Under the pieces are notes generated by a model that ran no database searches, had not been told where the DNA came from, and was given only the letters and a program-made list of their open reading frames with translations. The position numbers and the translations under genes are program-made. A DNA stretch of 64,000 nt from Pseudarthrobacter siccitolerans (GTDB lineage Bacteria; Actinomycetota; Actinomycetes; Actinomycetales; Micrococcaceae): contig NZ_CAQI01000041.1 of assembly GCF_001046895.1 (NCBI RefSeq), positions 21,976 through 85,975 on the forward strand. Direction: 5' to 3'. Of this stretch, positions 35,269 through 44,361 are shown one piece after another; within the stretch, counting starts at the first letter, position 1, and each line of letters opens with the position of its first letter.

Positions 35269-35306
35269 AAGCAGGTCCCGGGCTTTCCCGGAACCTGCTT
35301 TTTGGT
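35269..35306 (+). terminator. Terminator after the small basic protein
   Basis: AAGCAGGTCCCGG and its near-complement, ending in AACCTGCTTTTTGG, form a hairpin with a T-run. It ends only 12 bases before the rnz ATG. Confidence 0.8.
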
Positions 35307-35317
35307 TCTCTAAAGCC

Positions 35318-36268
35318 ATGCGTGAACTCGTTGTCCTGGGCACCGCGTCCCAGGTTCCCACCCGTACCCGCAACCATAACGGCTACCTGTTGCGCTGGGA
35401 CGGTGAAGGGCTGCTCTTCGATCCCGGCGAGGGAACACAGCGCCAGATGATCCACGCCGGCGTCTCCGCCACGTCCATCACCCGTATCTGCCTCACCCAC
35501 GTCCACGGTGACCACTGCTACGGGCTGCCCGGCGTGCTGTCCCGGATGGCACTGGACGGCGTGCAACACCCGGTGCATCTCCACTACCCCGCATCAGGCG
35601 AGGATGTGGTCAACGCCCTCGTGTCGATCAGTTCGCCCGGCATCGACCTGCGGCTCCACCCGCACGGCGGAGAAGGGACAGTGGCTGACGGGCTGGACAT
35701 ACGGCCCCTTAAGCACCGCATCGAAACGTACGGCTACCGGCTCACGGAGCCGGACGGCCGCTCCCTGCTGCCCGAGCGCCTGGCGGCAGCCCGCATCCAC
35801 GGTCCCGACGTCGGCCGGCTGCAGCGCGACGGCACCCTGGCCGGCGTCAAGCTGGAAGACGTGAGCGTTCCACGCCGCGGCCAGCGCTTCGCCTTCGTGA
35901 TGGACACGGCTCCCTGCGAGGGGGCAGAGGAACTGGCGGACGGTGTCGACCTCCTCGTCGCAGAGTCAACCTTCAGCGACGACGACGCCGCGCTCGCCGG
36001 CCAGTACCGCCACCTCACGGCGGGGCAGGCCGGGGAACTGGCCGGCCGCGCCGGCGCCCACACCCTGGTTCTGACGCACTTTTCGTCAAGGTACGACGAC
36101 GTCACGCCGCTGGCTGCGCAGGCGGGCGCACGTGCCGCCCGGGTAAACGTCGTGGCCGCTCACGACCTCCAGCGGGTGGCTTTTCCGGAACGACGGCGGT
36201 GGCAGGACCCGGCGCCGCAGGACGGGAACAGCCGGGCGGGCTCATTGCCAAACCCAATTACGGGGTAG
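35318..36268 (+). CDS. rnz: Ribonuclease Z (tRNA 3' processing)
   Basis: A 316-residue metallo-beta-lactamase-fold nuclease that removes the 3' trailer from tRNA precursors. The zinc site LTHVHGDHCYGLPGVLSRM is clear, with VLGTASQVPTRTRNHNGYLL at the N-terminus, the exosite region absent or reduced, the FVMDTAPCEGAEEL segment, AESTF, and LVLTHFSSRY with the second metal ligand set. The ATG at 35318 has no Shine-Dalgarno; TTCTCT lies six bases before it, possibly a leaderless -10. It starts 12 bases after a terminator, so it must carry its own promoter or rely on readthrough. Confidence 0.9.
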   Translation: MRELVVLGTASQVPTRTRNHNGYLLRWDGEGLLFDPGEGTQRQMIHAGVSATSITRICLTHVHGDHCYGLPGVLSRMALDGVQHPVHLHYPASGEDVVNALVSISSPGIDLRLHPHGGEGTVADGLDIRPLKHRIETYGYRLTEPDGRSLLPERLAAARIHGPDVGRLQRDGTLAGVKLEDVSVPRRGQRFAFVMDTAPCEGAEELADGVDLLVAESTFSDDDAALAGQYRHLTAGQAGELAGRAGAHTLVLTHFSSRYDDVTPLAAQAGARAARVNVVAAHDLQRVAFPERRRWQDPAPQDGNSRAGSLPNPITG

Positions 36269-36330
36269 AGAGTGAATTATCCGGTAGGCACGGCATGGCC
36301 CAGAGGCCCAATGCGTTGTGGAGGTCGAGA

Positions 36331-37773
36331 ATGAGCACAACTTCCGAAGAAGTCTATGACGTCACTCCTGAAGGCCAGGAGCCAGAGCTCAAGCGGGTCC
36401 TGGGACCCAAGCTCCTCCTGCTCTTCATCGTCGGCGACATCCTGGGCGCAGGGGTTTACGCCGTGACAGGCACCATGGCCGGAACAGTGGGCGGCATTGT
36501 GTGGCTGCCGTTCCTGCTGGCCTTCGTGGTGGCAACGCTGACGGCTTTCTCCTACCTGGAACTCGTCACGCAGTATCCCCAGGCCGCGGGTGCCGCCCTG
36601 TATACCCACAAGGCCTTCGGCATCCACTTCATCACTTTCCTGGTGGCCTTCGCCGTGGTCTGTTCAGGCATCACCAGCGCCTCCACCTCCGCCAACGTCC
36701 TGGCCCAGAACCTGTTTGGCGGCTTGGACATCAACGGGTGGATGGGCAAGCCCGGGCAGGGCGTCATCACCGCCGTCGCCATGGCCTTTATGCTGCTCCT
36801 GGCCCTCATCAACCTGCGCGGCGTGGGGGAGAGCGTGAAGTTCAATGTTGTCCTCACCATGGTGGAGATGCTCGCCCTGTGCATCGTGATCGGCGTCGGC
36901 TTTTTTGTGATGTTCCAGGGAACGGGGAACGCCGGCGAGATTTTTGTTTTCAACGACTACCAGGACAAGGGCCTGTTCCTTGCGGTCACCGCGGCCACCT
37001 CCATTGCGTTCTTCGCCATGGTGGGTTTCGAGGACTCCGTGAACATGGTGGAAGAAACCCGGCACCCGGAAAAGATCTTCCCCCGGACCATGCTGACCGG
37101 CTTGGGTATCGCCGTCCTGTTGTACATGCTCGTTGCCGTCTCAGTGGTCAGCGTGCTCACGCCCACGGAGCTGGAAGGCATCAGGGAGGCCGAAGGTGCC
37201 GCCCTGCTGGAAGTGGTGCACAAGGGCTCGCCGGATTTCCCGATCGATAGGATCTTTCCCTTCCTGGCCGTCTTTGCCGTGGCCAACACGGCGCTGATCA
37301 ACATGCTGATGGCCAGCCGACTCATATACGGCATGGCCCGGCAGCACGTCCTGCCACGCGCTCTCGGCAAGGTGCTGCCCGGCCGGCGCACGCCCTGGGC
37401 CGGCATCGTCTTCTCCACGGTCCTGGCGCTCGGACTCATTCTTTACGTCACCAGTGACCCCAAAAGCAACATCGTGGCCAACCTCTCCGGCACCACCGCG
37501 TTCCTGCTGCTGTGCGTGTTCACAGTGGTCAACGTGGCCTGCTTGGTGCTGCGGCGCAAGCGGGACCCCAACCGCAAGGTATTCTTCACTTCGCCGGGGC
37601 AGTTGCCGCTTGTGGCGGCATTACTGTGCGCCTTCCTGGCCGGCCCCTGGGTGGGCCGGAACGTCATCCAGTACCAGATTGCCGGCGGCCTGATGGCCAT
37701 CGGCGTGGTCCTTTGGTTCGTCACTTGGCTGATCAACCGGAAAACACACCAGGAGGGAAGGCTTGAAGAATGA
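36331..37773 (+). CDS. Amino acid permease of the APC superfamily
   Basis: A 480-residue transporter with about twelve membrane helices. The first helix carries the APC-type [20 protein letters not shown] motif for substrate and cation contact, and [20 protein letters not shown] is the conserved loop after helix 6. GGAGG precedes the ATG at 36331. Its stop overlaps the SelO start (ATGA), so the two are coupled. Substrate cannot be predicted beyond amino acid or polyamine. Confidence 0.9.
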   Translation: MSTTSEEVYDVTPEGQEPELKRVLGPKLLLLFIVGDILGAGVYAVTGTMAGTVGGIVWLPFLLAFVVATLTAFSYLELVTQYPQAAGAALYTHKAFGIHFITFLVAFAVVCSGITSASTSANVLAQNLFGGLDINGWMGKPGQGVITAVAMAFMLLLALINLRGVGESVKFNVVLTMVEMLALCIVIGVGFFVMFQGTGNAGEIFVFNDYQDKGLFLAVTAATSIAFFAMVGFEDSVNMVEETRHPEKIFPRTMLTGLGIAVLLYMLVAVSVVSVLTPTELEGIREAEGAALLEVVHKGSPDFPIDRIFPFLAVFAVANTALINMLMASRLIYGMARQHVLPRALGKVLPGRRTPWAGIVFSTVLALGLILYVTSDPKSNIVANLSGTTAFLLLCVFTVVNVACLVLRRKRDPNRKVFFTSPGQLPLVAALLCAFLAGPWVGRNVIQYQIAGGLMAIGVVLWFVTWLINRKTHQEGRLEE

Positions 37774-39245
37774 CAGCTGCTGCTGAATCAACAATCACCT
37801 TTGACGGGCGGTTTGCCCGGGAACTCCCGGAGCTGGCTGTTCCCTGGCAGGCAGAGGAAGCACCCGACCCCAAGCTCCTTGTCCTCAATGAGGACCTGGC
37901 ACGCGAACTCGGGCTGGATCCGGAATACCTCCAGTCGCCGGAGGGCGTCCGGCTCCTTCTGGGGAACCACATACCGGCGGGCGCGACGCCCGTGGCGCAG
38001 GCCTATGCCGGCCACCAGTTCGGCGGGTACTCACCCCTGCTTGGCGACGGCCGTGCCCTTCTCCTCGGAGAAGTGGCCGATGTGCACGGGAGGCTGCGGG
38101 ACCTCCACTTGAAAGGTTCCGGCCGCACGCCCTTCGCCCGCGCCGGCGACGGCCGGGCCGTCGTCGGGCCCATGCTGCGGGAGTACGTGGTGAGTGAGGC
38201 GATGTACGCACTGGGCATCCCCACCACCCGTTCATTGGCCGTGACGGCCACCGGCCGTCCGGTCCGCCGCGAGACCATGCTTCCGGGAGCGGTCCTGGCG
38301 AGGGTGGCCGGCAGCCACCTGCGGGTGGGGAGTTTCCAGTACGCGCGCGCCACCGAGAATATGGACCTCCTGCGGCGCCTCGCCGATCACGCCATCAGCC
38401 GGCACCACCCCTCCGCGGCACGGGCGGACAACCCCTACCTTGCCCTCTTCGAAGCGGTGGTAGCCGCCCAGGCGTCACTGGTGGCCCAATGGATGCTGGT
38501 GGGCTTCGTGCACGGCGTGATGAACACAGACAACATGACCATCTCCGGGGAAACGATCGACTACGGGCCCTGCGCCTTTATGGACGCCTTCAACCCGGCG
38601 GCGGTCTACAGCTCCATCGACGTTGGCGGGCGCTACGCCTACGCCAACCAGCCGGTGCTGGCGGAATGGAACCTCGCCCGCCTGGCCGAGGCAATGCTGC
38701 CGCTGATCAACGAGGACCAGGAACAAGCCGTGGCCCCGGCAGTGGAAGCGCTGGGGGCGTTCCGCCGCCAGTACAGTGACGCCTGGTTCACCGGGATGAA
38801 AACGAAACTGGGTTTGAAGCAAAGCGCGGCGGGGAGTCCCGAGGCGGATGAAGCCTCTGAGCTGGTGGACGGTGTGATCGCCATACTCAAGGACGGGCCC
38901 GTGGACTACACGCGGTTCTTCCGTAACCTCGGGCAGGCAGCGCGTGGAAACCAGCGGCCCGTCCGGGGCATGGTCCTGGACCTCGCCGCTTACGATGCCT
39001 GGGCCAAGCGGTGGCTGGCCCTGCAGCCCGACGCCGGCATGATGGACCAGGCCAACCCGGCGTACATACCGCGCAACCATCTGGTCGAGGAAGCGCTCGC
39101 GGCAGCAACTGACGGCGACCTCGGCCCGTTCAACCGGCTCGTGGACGTTGTCCGTGCGCCGTATGAGGAGCGCCCGGGCCTGGAGCGATACGCCGAGGGA
39201 GCCCCGGAAGACTTCGGCAGCTACCAGACCTTCTGTGGCACCTAA
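37770..39245 (+). CDS. selO: Protein adenylyltransferase SelO family
   Basis: A 491-residue pseudokinase-fold enzyme that transfers AMP from ATP to hydroxyl side chains of target proteins, thought to protect against oxidative stress. Visible motifs: [20 protein letters not shown] (nucleotide-binding), [40 protein letters not shown] (metal-binding Asn/Asp) and the C-terminal YQTFCGT, in which cysteine replaces the selenocysteine found in some eukaryotic homologues. Coupled to the amino acid permease by a four-base overlap; the two functions have no obvious link. Confidence 0.92.
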   Translation: MTAAAESTITFDGRFARELPELAVPWQAEEAPDPKLLVLNEDLARELGLDPEYLQSPEGVRLLLGNHIPAGATPVAQAYAGHQFGGYSPLLGDGRALLLGEVADVHGRLRDLHLKGSGRTPFARAGDGRAVVGPMLREYVVSEAMYALGIPTTRSLAVTATGRPVRRETMLPGAVLARVAGSHLRVGSFQYARATENMDLLRRLADHAISRHHPSAARADNPYLALFEAVVAAQASLVAQWMLVGFVHGVMNTDNMTISGETIDYGPCAFMDAFNPAAVYSSIDVGGRYAYANQPVLAEWNLARLAEAMLPLINEDQEQAVAPAVEALGAFRRQYSDAWFTGMKTKLGLKQSAAGSPEADEASELVDGVIAILKDGPVDYTRFFRNLGQAARGNQRPVRGMVLDLAAYDAWAKRWLALQPDAGMMDQANPAYIPRNHLVEEALAAATDGDLGPFNRLVDVVRAPYEERPGLERYAEGAPEDFGSYQTFCGT

Positions 39246-39262
39246 GGGATCGACCAACAACG

Positions 39263-39306
39263 AAACAGGGGCGGCAGGCGGGGAATCCCGCCTGCCGCCC
39301 CTGTTT
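39263..39306. terminator. Bidirectional terminator between selO and the LysM gene
   Basis: AAACAGGGGCGGCAGGCGGG and its exact complement enclose GAAT, giving a 20-base stem. It serves the convergent selO and LysM genes. Confidence 0.85.
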
Positions 39307-39317
39307 GGGTTGCGTGG

Positions 39318-40136
39318 CTACGCTACGCGGACAAAGGAAGCGCCCGCAAGCCAGCTGATGGAGTGGACCTCGGTCTTGAAACCGTCCACGCCGCCGCTGA
39401 CAACCTGGCCGTTGCCGGCGTAAACACCAACGTGGCCGGCGGTGATCACCAGGTCACCGGCAGCGGGGGTCCCCACCACGGAGCCGTACTGGAAGAACTG
39501 GCCGGGAGCCAGGTCGCCAACGCTCTTACCTACGGAACGCAGGGCCTTCTCCACCATGGCGGTGCAGTCCTGCTGGACGCCCACCTGGCCGTAGGCGGAT
39601 GCCAGGATGGCAGCGCCGGCGCCCGAACCGGTGGCAGCCGGAGCTGACGCGTAAGCGACATTCACTCCGGTGTTGGCCGGAGCGGCAGCAACGGCTGCCT
39701 GGACGGGAGCGGGAGCAGGAGCAGCGGCCGGAGCAGCTGCAACTTGTCCGGCGCCCGGGATCTGGATCTGGTCGCCAGGGTAGATGATGGCGGTGATGGC
39801 CAGGCCATTGGCGGACAGGACGTCATTGAGGCTGACGCCGTAGGCGGCCGAGATGCCGCCCAGGGTGTCGCCCGAGACAACGGTGTGGACGTTGGCTGCA
39901 GCTGCTGCGGGGGCAGCGGCGGGTGCTGCGGAAGCCTGGGTGTTAGTGGTCCCGGTGGTGTCCGGTCCGGTTACGCCTGCGTGGGCCGGGGCGCCCACAC
40001 CGAACGCAATGCCGGAAGCCGCTGCTACGGCGAGGGCCGGGCGGCCAAGCGACTTGGCGGATACAGCCAAGCCCTGGAGCGCGATTGAGCGGGCCGGAGT
40101 CGCGCGGTGACGGGCGGTAATGGAATTTTTTGACAC
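39318..40136 (-). CDS. LysM and NlpC/P60-type secreted cell-wall protein
   Basis: A 272-residue exported protein. A signal region (residues about 20-50, ending PAHAGVTG) leads to one LysM domain, VHTVVSGDTLGGISAAYGVS onward, then an Ala/Pro linker and a C-terminal NlpC/P60-like domain with QDCTAMVEKALRSVGKS (catalytic Cys), GDLVITAGHVGVYAGNGQVV (His). It should bind peptidoglycan and cleave stem peptides during growth. The GTG at 40136 follows GGGAGAGG. Expression is probably set by the c-di-AMP riboswitch just upstream. Confidence 0.9.
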   Translation of the reverse strand: MSKNSITARHRATPARSIALQGLAVSAKSLGRPALAVAAASGIAFGVGAPAHAGVTGPDTTGTTNTQASAAPAAAPAAAAANVHTVVSGDTLGGISAAYGVSLNDVLSANGLAITAIIYPGDQIQIPGAGQVAAAPAAAPAPAPVQAAVAAAPANTGVNVAYASAPAATGSGAGAAILASAYGQVGVQQDCTAMVEKALRSVGKSVGDLAPGQFFQYGSVVGTPAAGDLVITAGHVGVYAGNGQVVSGGVDGFKTEVHSISWLAGASFVRVA

Positions 40137-40145
40137 GTTTGATCG

Positions 40146-40325
40146 CCTCTCCCATGCCTGCGGGGTGAGCTGTCGGGTTCGGGTTGGAGATACCCGGCCG
40201 GCAGCGGCTCCGAAACGGAACGGAGGCGCTATCGACTTAACCCCAAGGCCTCTCATGAGGCCGCGGAAAGGTGGTTCCCCCGTCCCTGCCAGCTGGAAAG
40301 CGATTGAATCCCGGATCAGCGGCAG
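40146..40325 (-). promoter_or_regulatory. ydaO/yuaA-type c-di-AMP riboswitch
   Basis: Reading the minus strand, the leader contains GCAGGGACGGGGGAACC, then TTGGGGTTAA, then AACCCGAACCCGACAGCTC and ACCCCGCAGGCATGGGAGAGG, in the order and wording of the ydaO/yuaA riboswitch consensus. It ends a few bases before the start of a LysM/NlpC-P60 gene, a class of gene this riboswitch is known to control in actinobacteria. Its 5' half overlaps the 3' end of the upstream lipoprotein reading frame. Identification rests on motif resemblance, without a covariance-model run. Confidence 0.88.
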
Positions 40326-41424
40326 GGCTCGGCATACTGATGGGAATGTCCCGTTTGGGAGGGACACCCGAAGACCATAACCCGCCCTCCGGTCGATTGT
40401 CACATTTAGATAACATACGAGCGGCTGCTCTCGTATTTAGCAATTGACTGGATTTCCAAGTCGACCTTTTGTTGACCTCGGCTGATGTCGTTTCCTGTCC
40501 GGTGGCGCACGCGCGCGTAACAAAGTCATAAAGTTGCCCGCGTAACACTGCGTCTGCCGCAATTTTCAGCTGCCCTTCACGTCCGTCAGCCTGAACGTTG
40601 AGGGGAAGCAGCGTGCCCACCTTGTCCTCCGCCACGGCGTGGGGATCGCACCGCGCGGGCCTGATCCACAAACGCCATTCAGCGGGCGGGCCGCCCTGCT
40701 CAATGCTGATGCCCTTAGGCCAGGGATGCCCGGGTACTTCAGCCAGGAGCGTTGTCCCTTGGATGTGATCCAGCACCAGGGACTTAGCCTCCCCCTCCAC
40801 GCGGGCTTTTGGAGTAACAACCAGGCGGACGACGGCGGTGCGGGAGTCCGGGGCCACCTCAAGGGAGGAGTCCAGGGCGACGTCCGCCACGGCAGCAGCG
40901 CCGGCGGCAAGGCAGAGCTCTGCGTTGTTCCGGCCAAGGACGTCGAAGGGATCGCCGGCACCGAGCGTCAGCTCCTGCGCTGATGACGGCCCCGGGCCGG
41001 TGAACAGCACGGAAACTGATGCACCCGCCGCCGAAGCTGACACGTCAGCGCATTCCGGTGCGGGGAGCTGGACCGGGAGGCTCTTGGGTTGTCCGGGAGG
41101 CAGCTGAACTGCTCTGGCGGCAGGCCGCCACAGCAGTTCGCCGCGGAACAGCGGCGTGGACAGCCGGGCTTCCTCGACCGCCAAGGGGCCGACGGTGGTA
41201 TTCGTGAGCTGCAGCAGGATGGCCTGCTTGCCGTACTGTTCCCGCGACTGGTTAACTTCCACGGAGATCGGCGGGCCCCCGTTGGTGGGCGGTTGCTCCG
41301 GTCCCGTGCAGGAGCTGATGCCGGCTATTGCCGCGGCAAGCGCCGTCGCGGCGGGTATCTGCTGCAGCCGGGCCCGAAAATGCTGCCGGCCCTTGACGCT
41401 GCCGGGTGGAACGTCCCCGTACAT
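40237..41424 (-). CDS. Putative lipoprotein whose 3' end runs into a riboswitch
   Basis: A 395-residue frame. The N-terminus has a basic stretch and hydrophobic segment ending in a lipobox ISSC near residue 39 (AATALAAAIAGISSC), so it is likely a surface lipoprotein. Residues 55-300 look like a conserved beta-rich module with several cysteines. TAGACT lies exactly six bases before the ATG at 41424, a leaderless start. The last 80 residues are basic and unlike the rest, and their codons overlap the riboswitch of the next gene; the true protein could be shorter if a frameshift lies upstream. Function unknown. Confidence 0.6.
   Translation of the reverse strand: MYGDVPPGSVKGRQHFRARLQQIPAATALAAAIAGISSCTGPEQPPTNGGPPISVEVNQSREQYGKQAILLQLTNTTVGPLAVEEARLSTPLFRGELLWRPAARAVQLPPGQPKSLPVQLPAPECADVSASAAGASVSVLFTGPGPSSAQELTLGAGDPFDVLGRNNAELCLAAGAAAVADVALDSSLEVAPDSRTAVVRLVVTPKARVEGEAKSLVLDHIQGTTLLAEVPGHPWPKGISIEQGGPPAEWRLWIRPARCDPHAVAEDKVGTLLPLNVQADGREGQLKIAADAVLRGQLYDFVTRACATGQETTSAEVNKRSTWKSSQLLNTRAAARMLSKCDNRPEGGLWSSGVPPKRDIPISMPSPAADPGFNRFPAGRDGGTTFPRPHERPWG
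40415..40436. promoter_or_regulatory. Seven-base inverted repeat upstream of the riboswitch
   Basis: ATACGAG (40415-40421) and CTCGTAT (40430-40436) flank CGGCTGCT. It lies about 90 bases before the riboswitch, where its promoter should be, and inside the preceding open frame. It may be an operator. Confidence 0.4.
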
Positions 41425-41565
41425 GCCAACAGTCTAGGGTCCGCCTCCTTGCGTCCGCCGGGCGTGCCACGCCGGCGGATTCCCAGGCTCAAAGGACTCC
41501 CGCAATGTAACGATGTGGAAACTTCAGCCGTCCGGCCCGGCTTGCCGCCGGTATGCTTCGGGACT

Positions 41566-42924
41566 ATGCCCCTGTTCGTTACAAACGCCAGGCCTGCCGC
41601 GCTCGCAGGGCTGTTGGCGATTGCCCTGGCCGGAACGGTGTGGCTTGGCCCGGCCGCCGGGGCGGAGCAGGACCCGGCTGGTGACTATCCATCCTGGGAG
41701 GATGTCCAGCAGGCAAAGCTGTCCGAAGCCGGCAAGGCAACGGAGATCAGCAGGATCAACGACTTGCTGGGTGGCCTGCAGGCCCAGTCCGAGTCCCTGG
41801 GGGCAGCGGCCGTCCGGTCGGCGGCCGAGTATGCCGTCACGGACTCAGCGCTTCAAGCGGCCAGCGCAAAGCTGGAGGCCCTCACGGCCCAGGTCTCGCA
41901 GGCAAACGTTGAACTGTCCCGGCACCGGAAGGAACTCGGTGCCCTCGCCGCCCAGTCCTACAAAACCGGCGGCACCGCCATGGGATTCTTCGTTGCCCTG
42001 GATGCCATCCAGACCCACAGTGTCCAGGGACTGAACGTCGTGCAGATCGTTGGAGACAAAACGGCAGGACTGGTGGCCAGGGCTGAATCGGCAGGAAGGA
42101 TCGCATCCTCGTTGGCTGCCCGGGAAAGCGCCGCCAAAGCCGAACGGGAGCGGTTGTCCCGTGAGGCCAAGGCGAAACTGGACGCCGCCCGGTCCGCGCA
42201 GGACGCGATGGCACGCCAGGTAGCGGAGAGCCGGCAGCGCAGCGAGGAGCTGACAGCACAACTGGCCTCGCTCAAGGGCACCACGGCGGCAGTTGAGGGC
42301 GCATACCGGCAGGGTCAGGCGGCGCAGGCCGCCTACGAGGCAGCGCAGGCCGCGAAGCGCGCCGCAGCTGCTGAGCAAGCACGCCGGCAGGCGGAAGACG
42401 CAGCCAGGGCGGCCGCAGCAGACGCCCGCCCGCAGGCTCCGGCCGCCCCTGCACCGGGGAATCCGGCCCCGGCGAATCCAGCCCCTGCAAATCCAGCGCC
42501 GGGGAATCCGGCCCCGGTAAACCCCGCGCCGGCAATCCCGGCCCCCGCCCCTGCCCAGCCTGTGGCACCCAGTCCGCCGCCCGTCGTCGTGCCTTCCGTT
42601 CCCGGCGGCGCCGTGAATGACCCGGCAGGGGCGAAGAGCTACGCCTCGGGCCGGCTGGGCGCCTACGGCTGGGGCCAGGACCAGTTCCTGTGCCTCGCAC
42701 AGCTCTGGACCAAGGAATCGAACTGGCTGACTACGGCCACCAACCCCTACTCCGGTGCCTACGGCATAGCCCAGGCGCTGCCGCCCGGGAAATACTCCAG
42801 CGCCGGCAGTGACTGGCTCACCAGCTACCGGACCCAGATCGAATGGGGGCTGGGCTACATCAGCGGCCGGTACGGCTCCCCGTGCGGGGCCTGGAACCAC
42901 TCGGTGTCCAACAACTGGTACTGA
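41566..42924 (+). CDS. Secreted coiled-coil protein with lytic-transglycosylase-like domain
   Basis: A 452-residue exported protein. A signal peptide (ALAGLLAIALAGTVWLGPAA, then AGAEQ) leads to a long Ala/Gln/Glu-rich coiled coil (residues about 60-260), a low-complexity NPAP-repeat hinge (about 300-345), and a C-terminal domain with LWTKESNWLTTATNPYSGAY and GIAQALPPGKYSSAGSDWL, which has the glutamate and Gly-Ile-Ala-Gln of lytic transglycosylases. It probably remodels peptidoglycan during division. TATGCT lies eight bases before the ATG at 41566; no Shine-Dalgarno. Confidence 0.9.
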   Translation: MPLFVTNARPAALAGLLAIALAGTVWLGPAAGAEQDPAGDYPSWEDVQQAKLSEAGKATEISRINDLLGGLQAQSESLGAAAVRSAAEYAVTDSALQAASAKLEALTAQVSQANVELSRHRKELGALAAQSYKTGGTAMGFFVALDAIQTHSVQGLNVVQIVGDKTAGLVARAESAGRIASSLAARESAAKAERERLSREAKAKLDAARSAQDAMARQVAESRQRSEELTAQLASLKGTTAAVEGAYRQGQAAQAAYEAAQAAKRAAAAEQARRQAEDAARAAAADARPQAPAAPAPGNPAPANPAPANPAPGNPAPVNPAPAIPAPAPAQPVAPSPPPVVVPSVPGGAVNDPAGAKSYASGRLGAYGWGQDQFLCLAQLWTKESNWLTTATNPYSGAYGIAQALPPGKYSSAGSDWLTSYRTQIEWGLGYISGRYGSPCGAWNHSVSNNWY

Positions 42925-42944
42925 CCGGGCGCTAGGCTTTTCCC

Positions 42945-43304
42945 ATGCCTGATTTCGAACGGTTCCGGATCCTGCTCGAGGAGGAGCGGGCGCGGAAGCT
43001 GGCCTTGCTTCCGGCCCTCCGCGCGGACATCACCGCTGCGAACTCCGCCCGCCAGGATTCCAACGTGGACGACGAACATGATCCGGAAGGCTCCACCATC
43101 GCCTTCGAACTGTCCCAGGCCTCGGCACTCCTGAAGCAAAGCAGCGACGGGCTGGACCAGGTTGACGCCGCCCTGGCCAGGATCGCCGACGGCACCTACG
43201 GGTCCTGTGCCGTCTGCGGCGAATCCATCGCCGAAGGAAGGCTGGAGGCGCGTCCCTGGACGCCGTTCTGCATCAGGCACGCGTCGGCAGGCCGCACCCG
43301 ATGA
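42945..43304 (+). CDS. TraR/DksA-type zinc-finger protein
   Basis: A 119-residue protein with a helical N-terminal hairpin (FRILLEEERARKLALLPALR) and a DksA-like zinc finger, GTYGSCAVCGESIAEGRLEA, FCIRH. Such proteins can enter the RNA polymerase secondary channel and modify the response to stress. TAGGCT lies exactly six bases before the ATG, so the transcript is leaderless. Its stop overlaps the start of the next gene (ATGA), suggesting a joint unit with a DNA-repair-like protein. Confidence 0.9.
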   Translation: MPDFERFRILLEEERARKLALLPALRADITAANSARQDSNVDDEHDPEGSTIAFELSQASALLKQSSDGLDQVDAALARIADGTYGSCAVCGESIAEGRLEARPWTPFCIRHASAGRTR

Positions 43305-43870
43305 GCACTGCCGCGGACGTAGTGGCAGCAGCTGCCGGGTTTGTTGACCGCACCCTGCAAAACGAGGGGGCCTGGTACCGGGCGGACGACGTCGAGGGCA
43401 GGCTGGGCGGTGAGCTCACCTCCTACGGGTCCTCAGTGGGCGCCGTCCGGGGCACCGTCCGCGATACGCTGCGGAAGTATAGGGACCTTGATCACGACGC
43501 CGTGGTGCAGCTGGCGTCCGCGCTCTGGGGACAGCCGCGGCCCGGTGCGCGCGCCGTTTATGAGCGCCGGCTCGCCGCCATCGTGCTGCTGCAAACCAAG
43601 GCGGCGCTGCTGCGGCATTCGGACCTGACCCGGATGGAGGGCTTCCTGAGGTCCGCCGGAACCCGGGAACTGGTTGACCCGCTGCTGGCGGACGTGCTGG
43701 CCCCTTTCCTGGCCCGGCTCCATGGCCGCGACCGCCAGCGGGCCGCCGTCGTCCTTGCCCGGTGGCGGGCAGACCCGGATACGCAACTACGCTATGCAGC
43801 CGCCTTCCTCGAACAGCCCCCAACATCCGAAGCCCCACCACAAGGAGACATCCGTGAACGATCGCTATGA
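43301..43870 (+). CDS. DNA-alkylation-repair-like (AlkD/HEAT) protein
   Basis: A 189-residue helix-rich protein. The segment AVYERRLAAIVLLQTKAALL and GFLRSAGTRELVDPLLADVL follow the HEAT-like pattern of AlkD-type glycosylases, which remove alkylated bases. It is shorter than most AlkD proteins and the catalytic tryptophan/aspartate set is not clearly visible, so activity is uncertain. It is translationally coupled to the DksA-type gene upstream and overlaps the DUF1810 gene downstream. Confidence 0.65.
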   Translation: MSTAADVVAAAAGFVDRTLQNEGAWYRADDVEGRLGGELTSYGSSVGAVRGTVRDTLRKYRDLDHDAVVQLASALWGQPRPGARAVYERRLAAIVLLQTKAALLRHSDLTRMEGFLRSAGTRELVDPLLADVLAPFLARLHGRDRQRAAVVLARWRADPDTQLRYAAAFLEQPPTSEAPPQGDIRERSL

Positions 43871-44297
43871 CCTGGAACGCTTTGTTGCCGCACAGAACAG
43901 CGGCGGTATTTATGACCAGGCGGTGGCTGAGCTGCAGGTGGGCAACAAGTCCGGCCACTGGATGTGGTTCGTTTTTCCCCAGCTGGCAGGGCTGGGGCAC
44001 AGCGACACCTCCCGCCGGTATGCGATCAGCTCCCTCGAGGAAGCCCGGGAGTACCTGGACCACCCGGTGTTGGGCCCGCGGCTGCTCGAATGCGCCCAGG
44101 TGCTCAGCAACCATAAAGACCGCACCGCTGAGGACATTCTTGGCAGCGTGGACGCCCGGAAGCTGTGCTCGTCCATGACGCTGTTCCTGCGCGCAGCTCC
44201 CGGGGAAACCGTGTTCAAAACCGTTCTCGCGCAGTTCTTCGACGGCCAGCCGGACCCCGCCACCGACGACCTCCTCGCTGGCCGCGACGACGATTAA
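43854..44297 (+). CDS. DUF1810 protein
   Basis: A 147-residue protein that matches the DUF1810 pattern: YDLERFVAAQNSGGIYDQAV, GHWMWFVFPQLAGLGHS and SRRYAISSLEEAREYLDHPV. These proteins are small, helical and cytosolic with no established function. The GTG at 43854 has AAGGAGA at 43841-43847, an excellent ribosome site, and overlaps the end of the alkylation-repair-like gene by 17 bases. It is the last gene before a strong terminator. Confidence 0.9.
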   Translation: MNDRYDLERFVAAQNSGGIYDQAVAELQVGNKSGHWMWFVFPQLAGLGHSDTSRRYAISSLEEAREYLDHPVLGPRLLECAQVLSNHKDRTAEDILGSVDARKLCSSMTLFLRAAPGETVFKTVLAQFFDGQPDPATDDLLAGRDDD

Positions 44298-44299
44298 TG

Positions 44300-44355
44300 C
44301 CGACGGCGGTGCCGCGCATCCTGCGCAAGGCACCGCCGTCGGGGGTACTTTTCTT
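44300..44355. terminator. Terminator after the DksA-DUF1810 operon
   Basis: CCGACGGCGGTGCC and its exact complement enclose 15 bases and are followed by TTTTCTT on the plus strand. It also lies seven bases beyond the end of the convergent SDR gene. Confidence 0.8.
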
Positions 44356-44361
44356 GTGCCG

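Noticed and set aside
36091..36105. A further GTACGACGACG sequence resembling the recurrent hairpins
   Set aside because: It lies inside the rnz coding sequence and has no complementary arm nearby.
42463..42565. Repeated NPAP-coding bases as a tandem DNA repeat element
   Set aside because: It is a proline-rich protein hinge encoded by degenerate repeats inside one gene, not a separate element.
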